Numbered from the stretch's first letter, positions 1-7,917 are shown. The stretch is 64,000 bases of DNA from Catellatospora sp. KI3 (GCF_029948125.1 NZ_JASAMB010000009.1:232357-296356); one strand, 5' to 3'. A program made the numbers and translations. Notes: a model not told the origin generated them from the letters alone.

Positions 1-82
1 CACTGGCCGTAGTCGGCGCGTCGGACCGCGCCCCACAATCTCCTGACCGGAACGACGTACGCGAGTCGAGAAACGGGCGGCG

Positions 83-418
83 ATGACGGACGACCAGGGG
101 ACGGTGCTGTGGTCGGGGCGGCTCGGCGCCGCGAGCGCCGAGTTGCGCCAGATGGGCGAGCGGAGGGTGCTCAGCATCGGCGACTGGCGGACCGAGGTGC
201 ATACGGTCACCAGGGTCCGGCACCGGGGCAGACTACGCGGCCAACAGCTCATCATCGAGCAGTCTGACGGGAGTGTGTTCGTCCACCGGTACCGGCTGCC
301 GTGGGGGCTTCAGCTCGCGCCGCTGTGGGACACCACCTACGACCGTTGGACTGCCGAGGCCGATGATCCGGGGCTGTGCCTGACGGAGCTGCTGGGCGGA
401 GCCGACGACTGGGACTGA
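83..418 (+). CDS. hypothetical protein, 111 aa
   Basis: I do not recognise this small soluble protein. It has no signal peptide or membrane segment and reads as alternating short beta-like stretches rich in Arg, Trp and Leu, with an acidic C-terminus ending GADDWD. The ATG at 83 follows a GGGCGGCG stretch that is only a weak ribosome site. It stops 10 bases before the 3' end of the convergent LysR gene. Codon use is typical of the window, so I take it as real, but no function can be proposed. Confidence 0.6.
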   Translation: MTDDQGTVLWSGRLGAASAELRQMGERRVLSIGDWRTEVHTVTRVRHRGRLRGQQLIIEQSDGSVFVHRYRLPWGLQLAPLWDTTYDRWTAEADDPGLCLTELLGGADDWD

Positions 419-428
419 GCCGCGCCCC

Positions 429-1313
429 TCACGCGAACGCCGCCTCGGCGAGCGCTGCGGCGAAGCGGGCGGCCGGGCCGCTGTCGGCCTCGCGGTCGCG
501 CAGCGCGGCGTACACGGCCCGGACCGGGGGATCGCGCAGTTCGCAGATGGTGATGTCGACCCGTACCGCCGGGACCAGCAGGCCGGGGACCAGGCACACG
601 CCGAAACCGGCCGCGACGAAGGCGAGCTTGCCCATCCAGCCGCCGGTCTCGATCTCGACCCGGGGCGTGAACCCGGCGCGGCCGCAGGCGCTGGTGAGGA
701 TCGCCGCCGCGCCCGCGTAGTCCTCGACCCACGCCTCGTCGGCGAGCTCGGCCAGGTCGACCGGGCCGGTCCCGGCCAGCCGATGGGTGCGCGCCACGGC
801 CAGGTGCAGGCGGTCGTCGAGCAGGTGCAGCACCCGTACGCCGTCGAGCACGGGCAGGCCGGGCGGGTAGTCGGTGACCACGACCAGGTCGAGCTTGCCG
901 TCGCGCAGCCGGGGCAGCAGCCGCGGGGTGACCCCTTCGGCGAAGCTGACCCGGATGCCGGGGTCGGTCGCGGCGTACGCGGTCAGGGCGCGCGGCAGCA
1001 GGTGCCCGACCGCTGTGGGCACCGCCCCGACCCGCAACCGGCCGGGCTGCCGGGTACGGGCCGCCGCCACCTCCTCGGCGGCCTGCTCGACCCGGGCCAG
1101 GATCGCCGCCGCGTGGACCAGCAGCGCCTCGCCGGCCGCGGTGGGCTGCACGCCCCGCGCGTGCCGCCGCAGCAGCGGCCCGCGCAGGGCCGTCTCCAGG
1201 GTTGCGAGCTGCCGCGACACCGCGGACTGGGTGTAGCCGAGGGCCTGGGCCGCGGCGCTGATCGACCCCTGCCGGCACACCTCGTGGAACGAGCGCAGCG
1301 CGGTGAGGTCCAT
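429..1313 (-). CDS. LysR-family transcriptional regulator
   Basis: A 294-residue one-component regulator of normal LysR length. Residues 1-60 form the winged helix-turn-helix (SISAAAQALGYTQSAVSRQL lies in the recognition region), followed by a linker helix and a two-lobed effector domain at about 90-290. I start at the ATG at 1313 (MDLTALRSFHEV). An in-frame ATG at 1334 exists but lies inside a palindrome that looks like the operator. The gene is divergent from ridA/dehydrogenase at 1428-2683, the classic LysR arrangement, so it probably regulates that pair and itself. The effector is unknown. Confidence 0.88.
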   Translation of the reverse strand: MDLTALRSFHEVCRQGSISAAAQALGYTQSAVSRQLATLETALRGPLLRRHARGVQPTAAGEALLVHAAAILARVEQAAEEVAAARTRQPGRLRVGAVPTAVGHLLPRALTAYAATDPGIRVSFAEGVTPRLLPRLRDGKLDLVVVTDYPPGLPVLDGVRVLHLLDDRLHLAVARTHRLAGTGPVDLAELADEAWVEDYAGAAAILTSACGRAGFTPRVEIETGGWMGKLAFVAAGFGVCLVPGLLVPAVRVDITICELRDPPVRAVYAALRDREADSGPAARFAAALAEAAFA

Positions 1314-1328
1314 CCGGGCAGCGTAACG

Positions 1329-1351
1329 AGCCATGCCTGACACGCATGGCT
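1329..1351. promoter_or_regulatory. palindrome, candidate LysR operator
   Basis: Perfect 8-bp inverted repeat AGCCATGC...GCATGGCT with a 7-bp spacer, in the 114-bp gap between the LysR gene and the divergent ridA-like gene. LysR sites are usually interrupted dyads of this size. Assignment to this regulator is inference from position. Confidence 0.5.
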
Positions 1352-1427
1352 GGGATGACATACCTGCGCTACTGCGACGGCCCGCGACCGGCCACAATCG
1401 TCGAGTCGATCTGGAAAGGACCACGAC

Positions 1428-1832
1428 ATGTCCCACCTCGTACGCATACCGGCCCCCGACGGCCTGGCCGGTTCCCCCAACTACAGCCATGTCGTGTACG
1501 GCACCGGCCGCCTGGTCGCCGTCGCCGGGCAGGTCGCCCTCGACGAGAACGGCAAGCTCGTAGGCGAGGGCGACCCGCTCGCGCAGACGCGCCAGATCTT
1601 CGCCAACCTCGGCACGGCACTGGCCGCCGCCGGAGCCGCCTTCGCCGACGTGGTGAAGCTCGGCTACTTCATCACCGACGCGGCCTGCCTGGCCGCCATC
1701 CGCGACGTACGCGCCGAGGTGATGGGGGAGCACCTGCCCGCCAGCACGGCGGTGCAGGTGGTGGCCCTGTTCCGGCCCGACCTGCTGCTGGAGATCGAGG
1801 CCTGGGCGATCGTGCCGCAGGACCGCGCGTGA
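1428..1832 (+). CDS. RidA-family (YjgF/UK114) protein lacking the usual Arg
   Basis: A 134-residue protein of RidA size. RidA trimers hydrolyse reactive enamine/imine intermediates. The fold-typical segments are seen: VAVAGQVALDENG, the LGTALAAAGAAFADVVKLGYF helix-strand and the C-terminal LEIEAWAIV strand. The position where RidA proper has the catalytic Arg (P-A-R-S before the last strands) reads P-A-S-T here, which fits the Arg-less Rid4-Rid7 type groups whose activity is less clear. Its stop overlaps the GTG of the next gene by four bases (GTGA), so it is translationally coupled to the dehydrogenase. Divergent from a LysR regulator. Confidence 0.88.
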   Translation: MSHLVRIPAPDGLAGSPNYSHVVYGTGRLVAVAGQVALDENGKLVGEGDPLAQTRQIFANLGTALAAAGAAFADVVKLGYFITDAACLAAIRDVRAEVMGEHLPASTAVQVVALFRPDLLLEIEAWAIVPQDRA

Positions 1833-2683
1833 GAGTCGCCGTCTGCGGGCTGGGCCGCATGGGTACGGCGTTCGCCGCGGTGCTCCTGGGCGCCGGGCAC
1901 GAGGTGGCGGTGTGGAACCGTACCGCCGGACGCGCCGGTGACCTGGTGGCGCGCGGTGCGGCCGAGGCGCCGACGGCAGCGGCGGCCGCGACCGGAGCGG
2001 ACCTGGTCGTGGTGATGGTGTTCGACGCCTCGGCGAGCGAGCGGGCACTGCTCGGCCCCGACGGCGTCACGGCCGGCGCCGCCCCGGGCACGCTGGTCGT
2101 GAACGCGAGCACCGTCGGGCCCGACGAATCGGTCGGGCTGGCCGCCCGGGTCACGGCCGCGGGCCTGCGCTACCTGGAGGCGCCGGTCCTCGGCTCGGTG
2201 GCGTCGGTGCACGCCGGATCGCTGACCGTGCTCACCGGCGGCGACGAGGCCGACGCGGCCGAGGCGGCTCCGGTCCTGGCGGCCTGGTCCCGCGCGGGCC
2301 GCCGCCACGCCGGGCCCGTCGGCGCGGCGACGGCGCTCAAGCTGGTCGCGAACCTGGCCCTGGGCGTGGTCGCGGCGGGGATGCACGACGCCGTCAGCCT
2401 CGGCGAGGACTTCGGCCTGCCCCGTGAGCTGGTGCTGGACACCCTCGCCCTGGGCGCGTTCGAGCGCGTCGCCGGACGCGGCCGCGAACGGCTCGGAGCG
2501 CAGGACTACACCGGGGCGCCGTTCACGCTGGCGGCGCTGGCCAAGGACCTGAGGTTGGCGACGTCGTACGCGCGCCGCCCGCTGCCGGTCGCCTCGGCCG
2601 CCGCGACCGTGGCGTCGGCCGGGGTCGCCGCTGGCGACGGCGACTGCGACATCGCGGTGCTGGGCCGGGGTACGCCGCGCTGA
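1829..2683 (+). CDS. NAD(P)-dependent beta-hydroxyacid dehydrogenase / imine reductase-like protein
   Basis: A 284-residue protein of the 6-phosphogluconate/3-hydroxyisobutyrate dehydrogenase superfamily. The Rossmann dinucleotide motif GLGRMG is at residues 7-12, and WNRT after the second strand suggests NADPH preference through the Arg. A helical C-terminal domain starts near residue 165 with GAATALKLVANL, whose Lys is the family's catalytic residue. The GTG start overlaps the upstream RidA-like stop (GTGA). The pairing suggests a path that passes through an imine or beta-hydroxyacid, but the substrate cannot be read from sequence. Imine reductases share this fold. Confidence 0.85.
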   Translation: MRVAVCGLGRMGTAFAAVLLGAGHEVAVWNRTAGRAGDLVARGAAEAPTAAAAATGADLVVVMVFDASASERALLGPDGVTAGAAPGTLVVNASTVGPDESVGLAARVTAAGLRYLEAPVLGSVASVHAGSLTVLTGGDEADAAEAAPVLAAWSRAGRRHAGPVGAATALKLVANLALGVVAAGMHDAVSLGEDFGLPRELVLDTLALGAFERVAGRGRERLGAQDYTGAPFTLAALAKDLRLATSYARRPLPVASAAATVASAGVAAGDGDCDIAVLGRGTPR

Positions 2684-2734
2684 GTGGCACATCGCACCGG
2701 AGGATCGCGTACGCGCGACGTATCCTTCGATGCG

Positions 2735-3415
2735 ATGGAGACCCGCACCGCACCCGCGCTGACCGCGTTCCTCGCCGCGTTCCTGGGGGACTGGCCCGAC
2801 CACGACGAGCTGACCGTGGTCGGCACCGACCTGCGTACCAGCCCCGGCTGGGACGGCCGGGTCCATGACGTGCTCGGAGTGTCGCGTCCCGGCGGCGGGG
2901 TGCTGTCGGTGGCGCCCGAGGCCGCCGAGCAGGTGCGCGCGGCCGTACGCGACTGGGCCGACGTCCCCGCGCAGCTGCCCGCCGCGCTGGGCCGCCCCGA
3001 CGCCCGCGCCTTCGCCGGAGTGTTCCGGTGGACGACGGCCCCGACCGACCTGCCCGACGTCGGGATCTGGGTGCCCGCCACGGATCCGCGCCTACCCGAA
3101 TGGCTGCACCCGTTCGGCGGGGACGCCCTGGTCGCCTTCGACGAGCAGGGCCGCTACGCCGCAGGCGTCGGCGTCAAACGCCACAATCCCGCCGGTATGG
3201 AGATCTCTGTCGGCACCGACGAGGCCCACCGCGGCCAGGGTCTGGCCTCCCGCCTGACCGCCCAGGCCGCCCGCTGGATCCTGGCCCACGGCGCGGTCCC
3301 CGTCTACCTGCACGACCCGGCCAACACCGCCTCCGACCGCACCGCCCTCGCCGCCGGCTTCCCCAACCAAGGCTGGCAGATTCACGGCCTCTTCCAACCC
3401 CCACCCGCCCCCTGA
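2735..3415 (+). CDS. GNAT-family N-acetyltransferase
   Basis: A 226-residue protein with the acetyl-CoA fold in its C-terminal half. EISVGTDEAHRGQGLASRL matches GNAT motif A (R-G-Q-G-L-A pyrophosphate loop), and the tail has the A-N-T-A-S-D-R motif B region. The N-terminal 110 residues are a separate domain I cannot name. The ATG at 2735 (METRTAP) is chosen over the longer in-frame ORF because the preceding residues look like read-through of intergenic DNA. The substrate is unknown. It is followed by a repeat-rich gap. Confidence 0.75.
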   Translation: METRTAPALTAFLAAFLGDWPDHDELTVVGTDLRTSPGWDGRVHDVLGVSRPGGGVLSVAPEAAEQVRAAVRDWADVPAQLPAALGRPDARAFAGVFRWTTAPTDLPDVGIWVPATDPRLPEWLHPFGGDALVAFDEQGRYAAGVGVKRHNPAGMEISVGTDEAHRGQGLASRLTAQAARWILAHGAVPVYLHDPANTASDRTALAAGFPNQGWQIHGLFQPPPAP

Positions 3416-3442
3416 CCACCCACCCCCACCGCCCCACCGCTT

Positions 3443-3509
3443 CGTTGATCATGAACTTTATGGCCGGGTTCGACGGCGTGTCGCCACCCTGGCACCGTGA
3501 TCATCAACG
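3443..3509 (+). repeat. extragenic palindromic element, family A copy 1
   Basis: 67-bp element starting CGTTGATCATGAAC and ending TGATCATCAACG, so its outer ends are inverted. The interior contains TCGACGGCGTGTCGC. The same element occurs in opposite orientation at 37070-37132, with the first half almost identical. It is unlike a rho-independent terminator because no T-run follows. Confidence 0.8.
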
Positions 3510-3588
3510 TTCCCGCGCCGCGGTTCCACGGCCCTCGCCCTCTCGCCCTCTCGCCGCTCGCCATTCGCCGCGCGAGAGGGCGCGATGC

Positions 3589-4034
3589 TGACCGCAGACG
3601 GCGATCTTCTCTGCGTGATCGCCGGTAGCGGTCGAAGTCTGCCGCTAATGCGCGCCGTTCGACCGCAAACGACGATCCCCTCGTTCGGCTGCGTGTCGCT
3701 ACTTCGGACACCGTGATCACCGGTGTCCCTGCCGCACCCGGCTCCGCGCTCCGTCGTCCATCCGGCCCACAGGCCATCCCGGCCCACGGGCAGTTCGCTG
3801 TGCGGGTGGCCGCATGTTGACCGCAGGTGGTGACCTTCCGGGCGTGATCGTCGTGAGGGGTCGAAGTGTGCGGCTCGTGCGCTCCTTCTGGCCGCAAACG
3901 ACGATCTCCGGGGGTGAGTGGTGGCGTTCTGACCGCAAACGACGATCTACTCGGGGTGAGCAACCAACCGACTGACCGCAGAGGGCGATTTCGTCGGGGG
4001 AGCCGTTGGCTGACTGATTGCGGAGGGCGATCTC
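3589..4034. repeat. cluster of 20-bp TGACCGCAGACGGCGATCT repeats, family B
   Basis: Degenerate copies at about 3589-3608, 3616-3635 (inverted), 3659-3680, 3818-3837, 3845-3864 (inverted), 3888-3909, 3930-3950, 3973-3992 and 4015-4034. The constant parts are GACCGC at one end and GRCGATC at the other, with a variable middle. Related copies recur at 45.1-45.4 kb and 63.8-63.9 kb, always between genes. Spacing is irregular, so this is not a CRISPR array. Confidence 0.75.
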
Positions 4035-4101
4035 ATCCTGGGGCCGCGCCACTGGCAGGCCTGAGCATCCGTCCCGCCCCGGTGATCACCCCGGAGTGGG
4101 G

Positions 4102-4164
4102 GTGCAGGTTGGGGAAAGTGGTGGAATCTTGGGCGTGTTTCGTGCAGTTTCCCTGAAAGTGCAC
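4102..4164 (+). repeat. hairpin element, family C copy 1 (degenerate)
   Basis: GTGCAGG-TTGGGGAAAGTG ... CGTGCAGTTTCCCTGAAAGTGCAC is a decayed copy of the much better palindromes at 36452-36525 and 45370-45433. It lies about 60 bases upstream of the next gene. Confidence 0.7.
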
Positions 4165-4222
4165 GTTCGGCTCGCCGAGGAATGCGCGGTGTGGGGGGAC
4201 CGGGGCGGGGGATCATGGCGGT

Positions 4223-5503
4223 GTGGTGAGTGAGGTCGAACGGGTGGCCGACGCGCTCTACGCGGCGCCGCCGGAGGGTTTCGTATCGGCCCGCGATGCC
4301 GCCGTCGCCGAGGCGAGAGCCGCGGGCAGGGCGAAGGACGCGACCGCGATCGGCCGCCTGCGCAAGCCCACCGTCGGTGCCTGGCTGGTCAACCGCCTCG
4401 CTCTGACCCGCCCCGACCTGGTGGAGCAGCTGACCGACCTCGCCGACCAGTTGCGGCGGGCGCAGCGCGAACTCGCGGGCGACCGTGTACGTACCCTGTC
4501 AGCCCGGCGCAAGGATCTGCTCGCCGACCTCACCGCCCGAGCGGGCGAGCAGGCGATCGAGGTCCAGCCGGACGTCCCCGTGTCCCGCCTGCCACTTGCG
4601 GAGGCCGAAGCCTCCCTGGCTGCCGCCCTGGCCGATCCGGACATCGCCGATCGGGTCCGCACCGGACGGTTGCTGCGCGCCGAGTCGTATACCGGCTTCG
4701 GTTTCGGCATGGCCCCCACCGATGACCAGCCGACCAGCGACGCCAAGCCGACCAGCGACGCCGAGTCGGCCAGCGACGACCAGCTGATCAGCGGTGACCG
4801 GCCGACCGGCGGTGACCGGCCGACCGGCGGTGACCGGCCGACCGGCGGTGACCGGCCGACCGGCGGTGACCGGCCGACCGGCGGTGACCGGCCGACCGCC
4901 GCCGCCGCCGCCGCCGACGCGGACGCCGACGGCGATGTCGACGCCGGTGCGGAGGTGGTGGGAGGTGCTGCGGCGGAGGCGGGGGCGGCGAGGGGGAACG
5001 TCATCGACATCAACCGTCGTGGCGGGTCGGCGGGGCGACGTGGTGCTGCGGCGAAGGGGCCAGCCGCGGCGGTGGCACGAGGCTCCGAGCGGGGCGGTGC
5101 CGAGTCGCCGGAGCCGGGGCGACAGCGGCGGCGGCCTACGGCACGGCGGGAGTCTGCCGGTCACGAGGCTGACCGGGAGCTGTCGGCGGCTCGGACGGCG
5201 GCGGCACGAAAGGCGGATCGGCTGCGCGCGGAGGCGGAGAGCCGAGCGCGGGAGACGGCGCGGCGGGAGCTGGCCACGGCCCAGGCGGAGTTGGCCGAGG
5301 CGGCCGAACGGCTGGCCGCAGCCGATCGGGCGCAGCAGTCGGCCGCGGCCGAGCTGGCGGAGATCGAGGCCGCGCTGCTGACGCTGACCGGGCGGCGTGA
5401 GCAGGCCCGAGCGGAGTCGGTACGGGCCAAAGCCGAGCACAGCGCCGCCCGCCGCGCCCTGGTCGCCGCCGAACGCAACCTGACCAAAGCAGAGTCGAAC
5501 TGA
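4223..5503 (+). CDS. Ala-rich coiled-coil protein with GDRPTG tandem repeat
   Basis: A 426-residue protein with no signal peptide. Residues 10-160 form a helical domain (FVSARDAAVAEARAAGR, KPTVGAWLVNRL) of a kind seen in hypothetical actinobacterial proteins. Then comes a low-complexity linker with degenerate PTSDA units and six near-identical copies of GDRPTG (about residues 191-226). A basic stretch follows, and a long Ala/Glu/Arg coiled coil at 310-425. The start is one of two adjacent GTG codons at 4223/4226. The last codons and stop sit inside a 20-bp tandem duplication. Function unknown; a structural or DNA-associated role is only a guess. Confidence 0.75.
   Translation: MVSEVERVADALYAAPPEGFVSARDAAVAEARAAGRAKDATAIGRLRKPTVGAWLVNRLALTRPDLVEQLTDLADQLRRAQRELAGDRVRTLSARRKDLLADLTARAGEQAIEVQPDVPVSRLPLAEAEASLAAALADPDIADRVRTGRLLRAESYTGFGFGMAPTDDQPTSDAKPTSDAESASDDQLISGDRPTGGDRPTGGDRPTGGDRPTGGDRPTGGDRPTAAAAAADADADGDVDAGAEVVGGAAAEAGAARGNVIDINRRGGSAGRRGAAAKGPAAAVARGSERGGAESPEPGRQRRRPTARRESAGHEADRELSAARTAAARKADRLRAEAESRARETARRELATAQAELAEAAERLAAADRAQQSAAAELAEIEAALLTLTGRREQARAESVRAKAEHSAARRALVAAERNLTKAESN
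4793..4900 (+). repeat. 18-bp in-frame tandem repeat, six copies
   Basis: The unit GGTGACCGGCCGACCGGC is repeated six times in a row, with only the last copy differing (GCC for GGC at its end). It encodes GDRPTG. Near-perfect DNA identity suggests recent slippage expansion, so copy number may vary between strains. Confidence 0.95.
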
Positions 5504-5817
5504 CCGAAGCAGAGTCGGCTGACCCGGAGTATGTTTCTTACGCGATTAAGTACCAAAGTTGCAACTCAAGATGTGCTCTTGTCCTGACACCGTATACGTT
5601 TTAACCTAGTCGGCAGCACACGATCCCAGGCGGGCGTTGGCGACTCCCCGAAGTCCCGGCGCCCGCTTTGTGTTCCCCGGCCCGGCGGCCGCCCGATCGG
5701 GTGACACGTGCCCGTCCCGCAAGAGCGTTGTCGCAACGCCGTCGCAGCTCTGGCCGGTGTGGACGGCACCGGGCACACTCGATCGCAACCACGCTCAGTA
5801 GTTCCGTCATCTACTGG

Positions 5818-5846
5818 TTGACACCGCCAGGCCTCGTCTATATATG
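5818..5846 (+). promoter_or_regulatory. consensus sigma-70 type promoter
   Basis: TTGACA at 5818-5823, a 17-bp spacer, then TATATG at 5841-5846. This is an unusually good match for a high-GC actinobacterium. It faces the leader ORF and flavohemoglobin gene and would start transcription near 5853, just before the 12-bp inverted repeat. Confidence 0.75.
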
Positions 5847-5861
5847 CTGCTCGCGCGAGGA

Positions 5862-5905
5862 CAACCAGCAGTTTGGATGGAACGACAATTACCAACTGCT
5901 GGTTG
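5862..5905. promoter_or_regulatory. 12-bp perfect inverted repeat in the 5' leader
   Basis: CAACCAGCAGTT and AACTGCTGGTTG separated by 20 bases, directly downstream of the predicted transcription start. It could be a regulator site or an RNA hairpin that controls the flavohemoglobin transcript. CTACTGGTTG upstream at about 5811-5820 repeats part of the right arm. Confidence 0.6.
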
Positions 5906-5955
5906 CGCGTCGATGCGCCGCCCCACGTGAGCCACCCGACGAGCCGGAGGCGACG

Positions 5956-6036
5956 ATGAGTCAGACCCCGACCGCCCCACCGGCCGGCCCCGGCCAGTCC
6001 GAGCCGATCCGCCCCGTGCTCGCGGCGGCCGCCTGA
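5956..6036 (+). CDS. 26-aa leader peptide candidate before flavohemoglobin
   Basis: ATG at 5956 lies five bases after a strong GGAGG at 5946-5950. The ORF encodes MSQTPTAPPAG... ending VLAAAA and stops two bases before the ATG of the flavohemoglobin gene, which has no good ribosome site of its own. The peptide is Pro/Ala-rich with no recognisable domain. I infer that translation of the globin gene is coupled to this ORF. It could instead be a short true product. Confidence 0.55.
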   Translation: MSQTPTAPPAGPGQSEPIRPVLAAAA

Positions 6037-6038
6037 CC

Positions 6039-7190
6039 ATGGACGCCGCCCGGTTGCAGCGCAGCTTCGCCACGGTCCTGGCCCAGGGCGACCGCGCGGC
6101 GCAGCACTTCTACGCCTACCTGTTCGTGGCGTACCCGGAGCTGCGCGACATGTTCCCGATCTCCATGGCCGCCCAGCGCGACAAGCTGCTGCAGGCGCTG
6201 GGCCACATCGTGGCGCAGGTCGACCGGCTCGACCGGGCGGCGGCCTACCTGGAGAGTCTGGGCCGCGACCACCGCAAGTTCTCGGTGGTGGGCTCGCACT
6301 ACGGGCAGATCGGCCAGGCGCTGATGGCGACCCTGGAGCACTTCCTGGGCGATGCCTGGACCCCGGAGCTGGCCCGAGACTGGGCCACCGCCTACGACCA
6401 GGTGTCGGCGACGATGATGCGGGCGGCCGAGCACGCCGCGCGCAGCCAGCCTGCCTGGTGGACCGCGGACGTGCTCGAACACGAGCTGCGCGGGCCGGAC
6501 CTGGCGGTGTTCACGGTCCGGCCGACGATGCCGCTGCCGTACTGGCCGGGGCAGTCGCTGTCGCTGGAGTGCCCGCTGCGGCCCCGGGTGTGGCGCTACT
6601 TCTCACCCGCGAACACCCCGCGCGCCGACGGCACGATCGAGTTCCACGTCCGGGCGTACCGGGGCGGGCAGCTCAGCCCGGCGCTGGTGTACCAGCTGCG
6701 CGAGGGGGATCAGATCCGGCTCGGCGCGCCGGTCGGCGACCGGCTCACGCTGCTGCCGGGCGGGGGCCGCGACCTGCTGCTCATCGCGGGCGGCACCGGG
6801 CTGGCGCCGCTGCGCGCGCTGGTCGAGCAGGTCGAGGTCGAGACCGGCTCGGGGGTGCCGGTGCGGGGCGTGGAGCTGTACGTCGGCGCCCGCTCCGACA
6901 CCGACCTGTACGACCTGGACACGCTGCGCGGACTGCAGGCGGCGCACCGCTGGCTGTCGGTGGTCACGGTGTCCGGCGGCCGCGACGACGTGGTGTCGGC
7001 CGCGCTGAACGCGGGAAAGCTGAACGATCTGGAGATCTACGCGTGCGGCCCCCCGGCGATGGTGGCGGCGGCGCGCGAGGACCTGGCGGCGGCGGGGGTG
7101 CCGGCCGACCGGGTGCATGTGGAGGAGTACGACGGCACGCGTTACCGACCGTCCACCGCCGGCGCGGGTTACTCCGCGGCGACCCGTTGA
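6039..7190 (+). CDS. hmp: flavohemoglobin (globin / FAD-NAD reductase fusion)
   Basis: A 383-residue two-part protein. Residues 1-135 are a globin: FYAYLF supplies the B10-like Tyr, RDHRKF the proximal-side His, and PELRDMF matches the flavohemoglobin C/D region. Residues 145-383 are a ferredoxin-reductase module with FAD motif RYFS, NAD pyrophosphate motif GGTGLAPL and the CGPPAM nicotinamide motif. Family members oxidise NO to nitrate with O2 and NAD(P)H. It is reached from a strong promoter through a 26-aa leader ORF with a two-base gap. The globin half is divergent, so whether it is a true NO dioxygenase or a mycobacterial type II-like protein is uncertain. Confidence 0.85.
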   Translation: MDAARLQRSFATVLAQGDRAAQHFYAYLFVAYPELRDMFPISMAAQRDKLLQALGHIVAQVDRLDRAAAYLESLGRDHRKFSVVGSHYGQIGQALMATLEHFLGDAWTPELARDWATAYDQVSATMMRAAEHAARSQPAWWTADVLEHELRGPDLAVFTVRPTMPLPYWPGQSLSLECPLRPRVWRYFSPANTPRADGTIEFHVRAYRGGQLSPALVYQLREGDQIRLGAPVGDRLTLLPGGGRDLLLIAGGTGLAPLRALVEQVEVETGSGVPVRGVELYVGARSDTDLYDLDTLRGLQAAHRWLSVVTVSGGRDDVVSAALNAGKLNDLEIYACGPPAMVAAAREDLAAAGVPADRVHVEEYDGTRYRPSTAGAGYSAATR

Positions 7191-7203
7191 GGAAGCAGGC
7201 AGG

Positions 7204-7839
7204 GTGACCCCGATCAGCGCCGCGAGCGCCCACGAGCAGCCGGACCTGCGCAGGCGGGTGCCGCATACACCAGAGTCGATCATGCGATACCACCTGCCTG
7301 ACGCGGCGGGCCGCAAGCGCGGCTACGACAAGGAGGCGGTGGACCGGCTGCGGCGCGGCCTGGCCGAGGACGTGGACGCGCTCAACGCGTACATCCTGGC
7401 GCAGCAGGCGGAGCTGGACCGGGTCAAGCGGCTGGGGGACCGGTTCCAGCCGGTTGACGCGGCGGCGCGGGCCCGGCAGGTGGCCGCCGAGGCGGTGACG
7501 CTGACGGCGCGGGCGCAGGCGCAGGCCGACACGGTGATCGCGGCGGCGCAGGAGCAGAGCCGCCTGATCGTGGAGTCGGCCGAGAAGCAGGCGGCGCACA
7601 TCATCGACAACGCCCGCCGCGACGCCGACCGGGCGGCGGCCAGCTACCGCGCCACGGCCGGGGGAGCGTACAGCCCGGACCGGGAGCGGCTGGCGCGCGA
7701 CGTGGCGATGCTGGCCACGTGCCTGCGGGCGCTGGAGACGGCCCGGTCCAACCTGCCCGCGATCCAGGCCCAGTTCGACGCGGTGATCATGGCGTTCGGG
7801 CACCAGCTCGACGAGCTGCAGGACTCGGCCGAGCGCTGA
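7204..7839 (+). CDS. DivIVA-like coiled-coil protein
   Basis: A 211-residue protein. Residues 25-65 (YHLPDAAGRKRGYDKEAVDRL) resemble the DivIVA N-terminal motif, where F/Y-rGYD-V begins the membrane-curvature-sensing domain. The following 110 residues are an Ala/Gln/Glu coiled coil (ARQVAAEAVTLTARAQAQAD). Family members organise polar growth, septation or cell-wall enzymes. The GTG at 7204 follows GGAAGCAGG. It lies 13 bases after the flavohemoglobin stop and may be co-transcribed with it, without an obvious functional link. The precise role is not readable. Confidence 0.65.
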   Translation: MTPISAASAHEQPDLRRRVPHTPESIMRYHLPDAAGRKRGYDKEAVDRLRRGLAEDVDALNAYILAQQAELDRVKRLGDRFQPVDAAARARQVAAEAVTLTARAQAQADTVIAAAQEQSRLIVESAEKQAAHIIDNARRDADRAAASYRATAGGAYSPDRERLARDVAMLATCLRALETARSNLPAIQAQFDAVIMAFGHQLDELQDSAER

Positions 7840-7917
7840 CCGCGCCACCGGACCCATCGGGCAGGCTTGCCGAAGACATAGGGCCTGTTCGATGATCGTC
7901 CATAGTGGAGGACCCCG

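Larger units (their letters stand above)
3416..4222. other. gene-free, repeat-rich intergenic stretch
   Basis: About 800 bases without a credible gene. It holds one copy of the GTTGATCATGAAC extragenic palindrome (3443-3509), at least nine degenerate copies of a roughly 20-bp TGACCGCAGACGGCGATCT motif in both orientations (3589-4034), and a degenerate copy of the GTGCAGTTTCGGGGAAA hairpin (4102-4164). All ORFs here are poor in the window's codon bias and run through the repeats. Confidence 0.8.
5504..5955. other. regulatory gap upstream of flavohemoglobin
   Basis: About 450 bases that are more AT-rich than the surroundings. The first 300 bases show nothing I can assign. The last 140 hold a consensus promoter and a long inverted repeat, both described separately. 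Confidence 0.7.

Noticed and set aside
1314..1334. Upstream ATG for the LysR gene at 1334
   Set aside because: It lies inside the 8-bp dyad that looks like the operator, and the family sequence starts at MDLTALRSF.
3589..4034. CRISPR-like repeats
   Set aside because: Spacing is irregular, copies are degenerate and occur in both orientations; no cas gene is present.
4793..4900. CRISPR array
   Set aside because: The 18-bp units are contiguous with no spacers and encode GDRPTG in frame.
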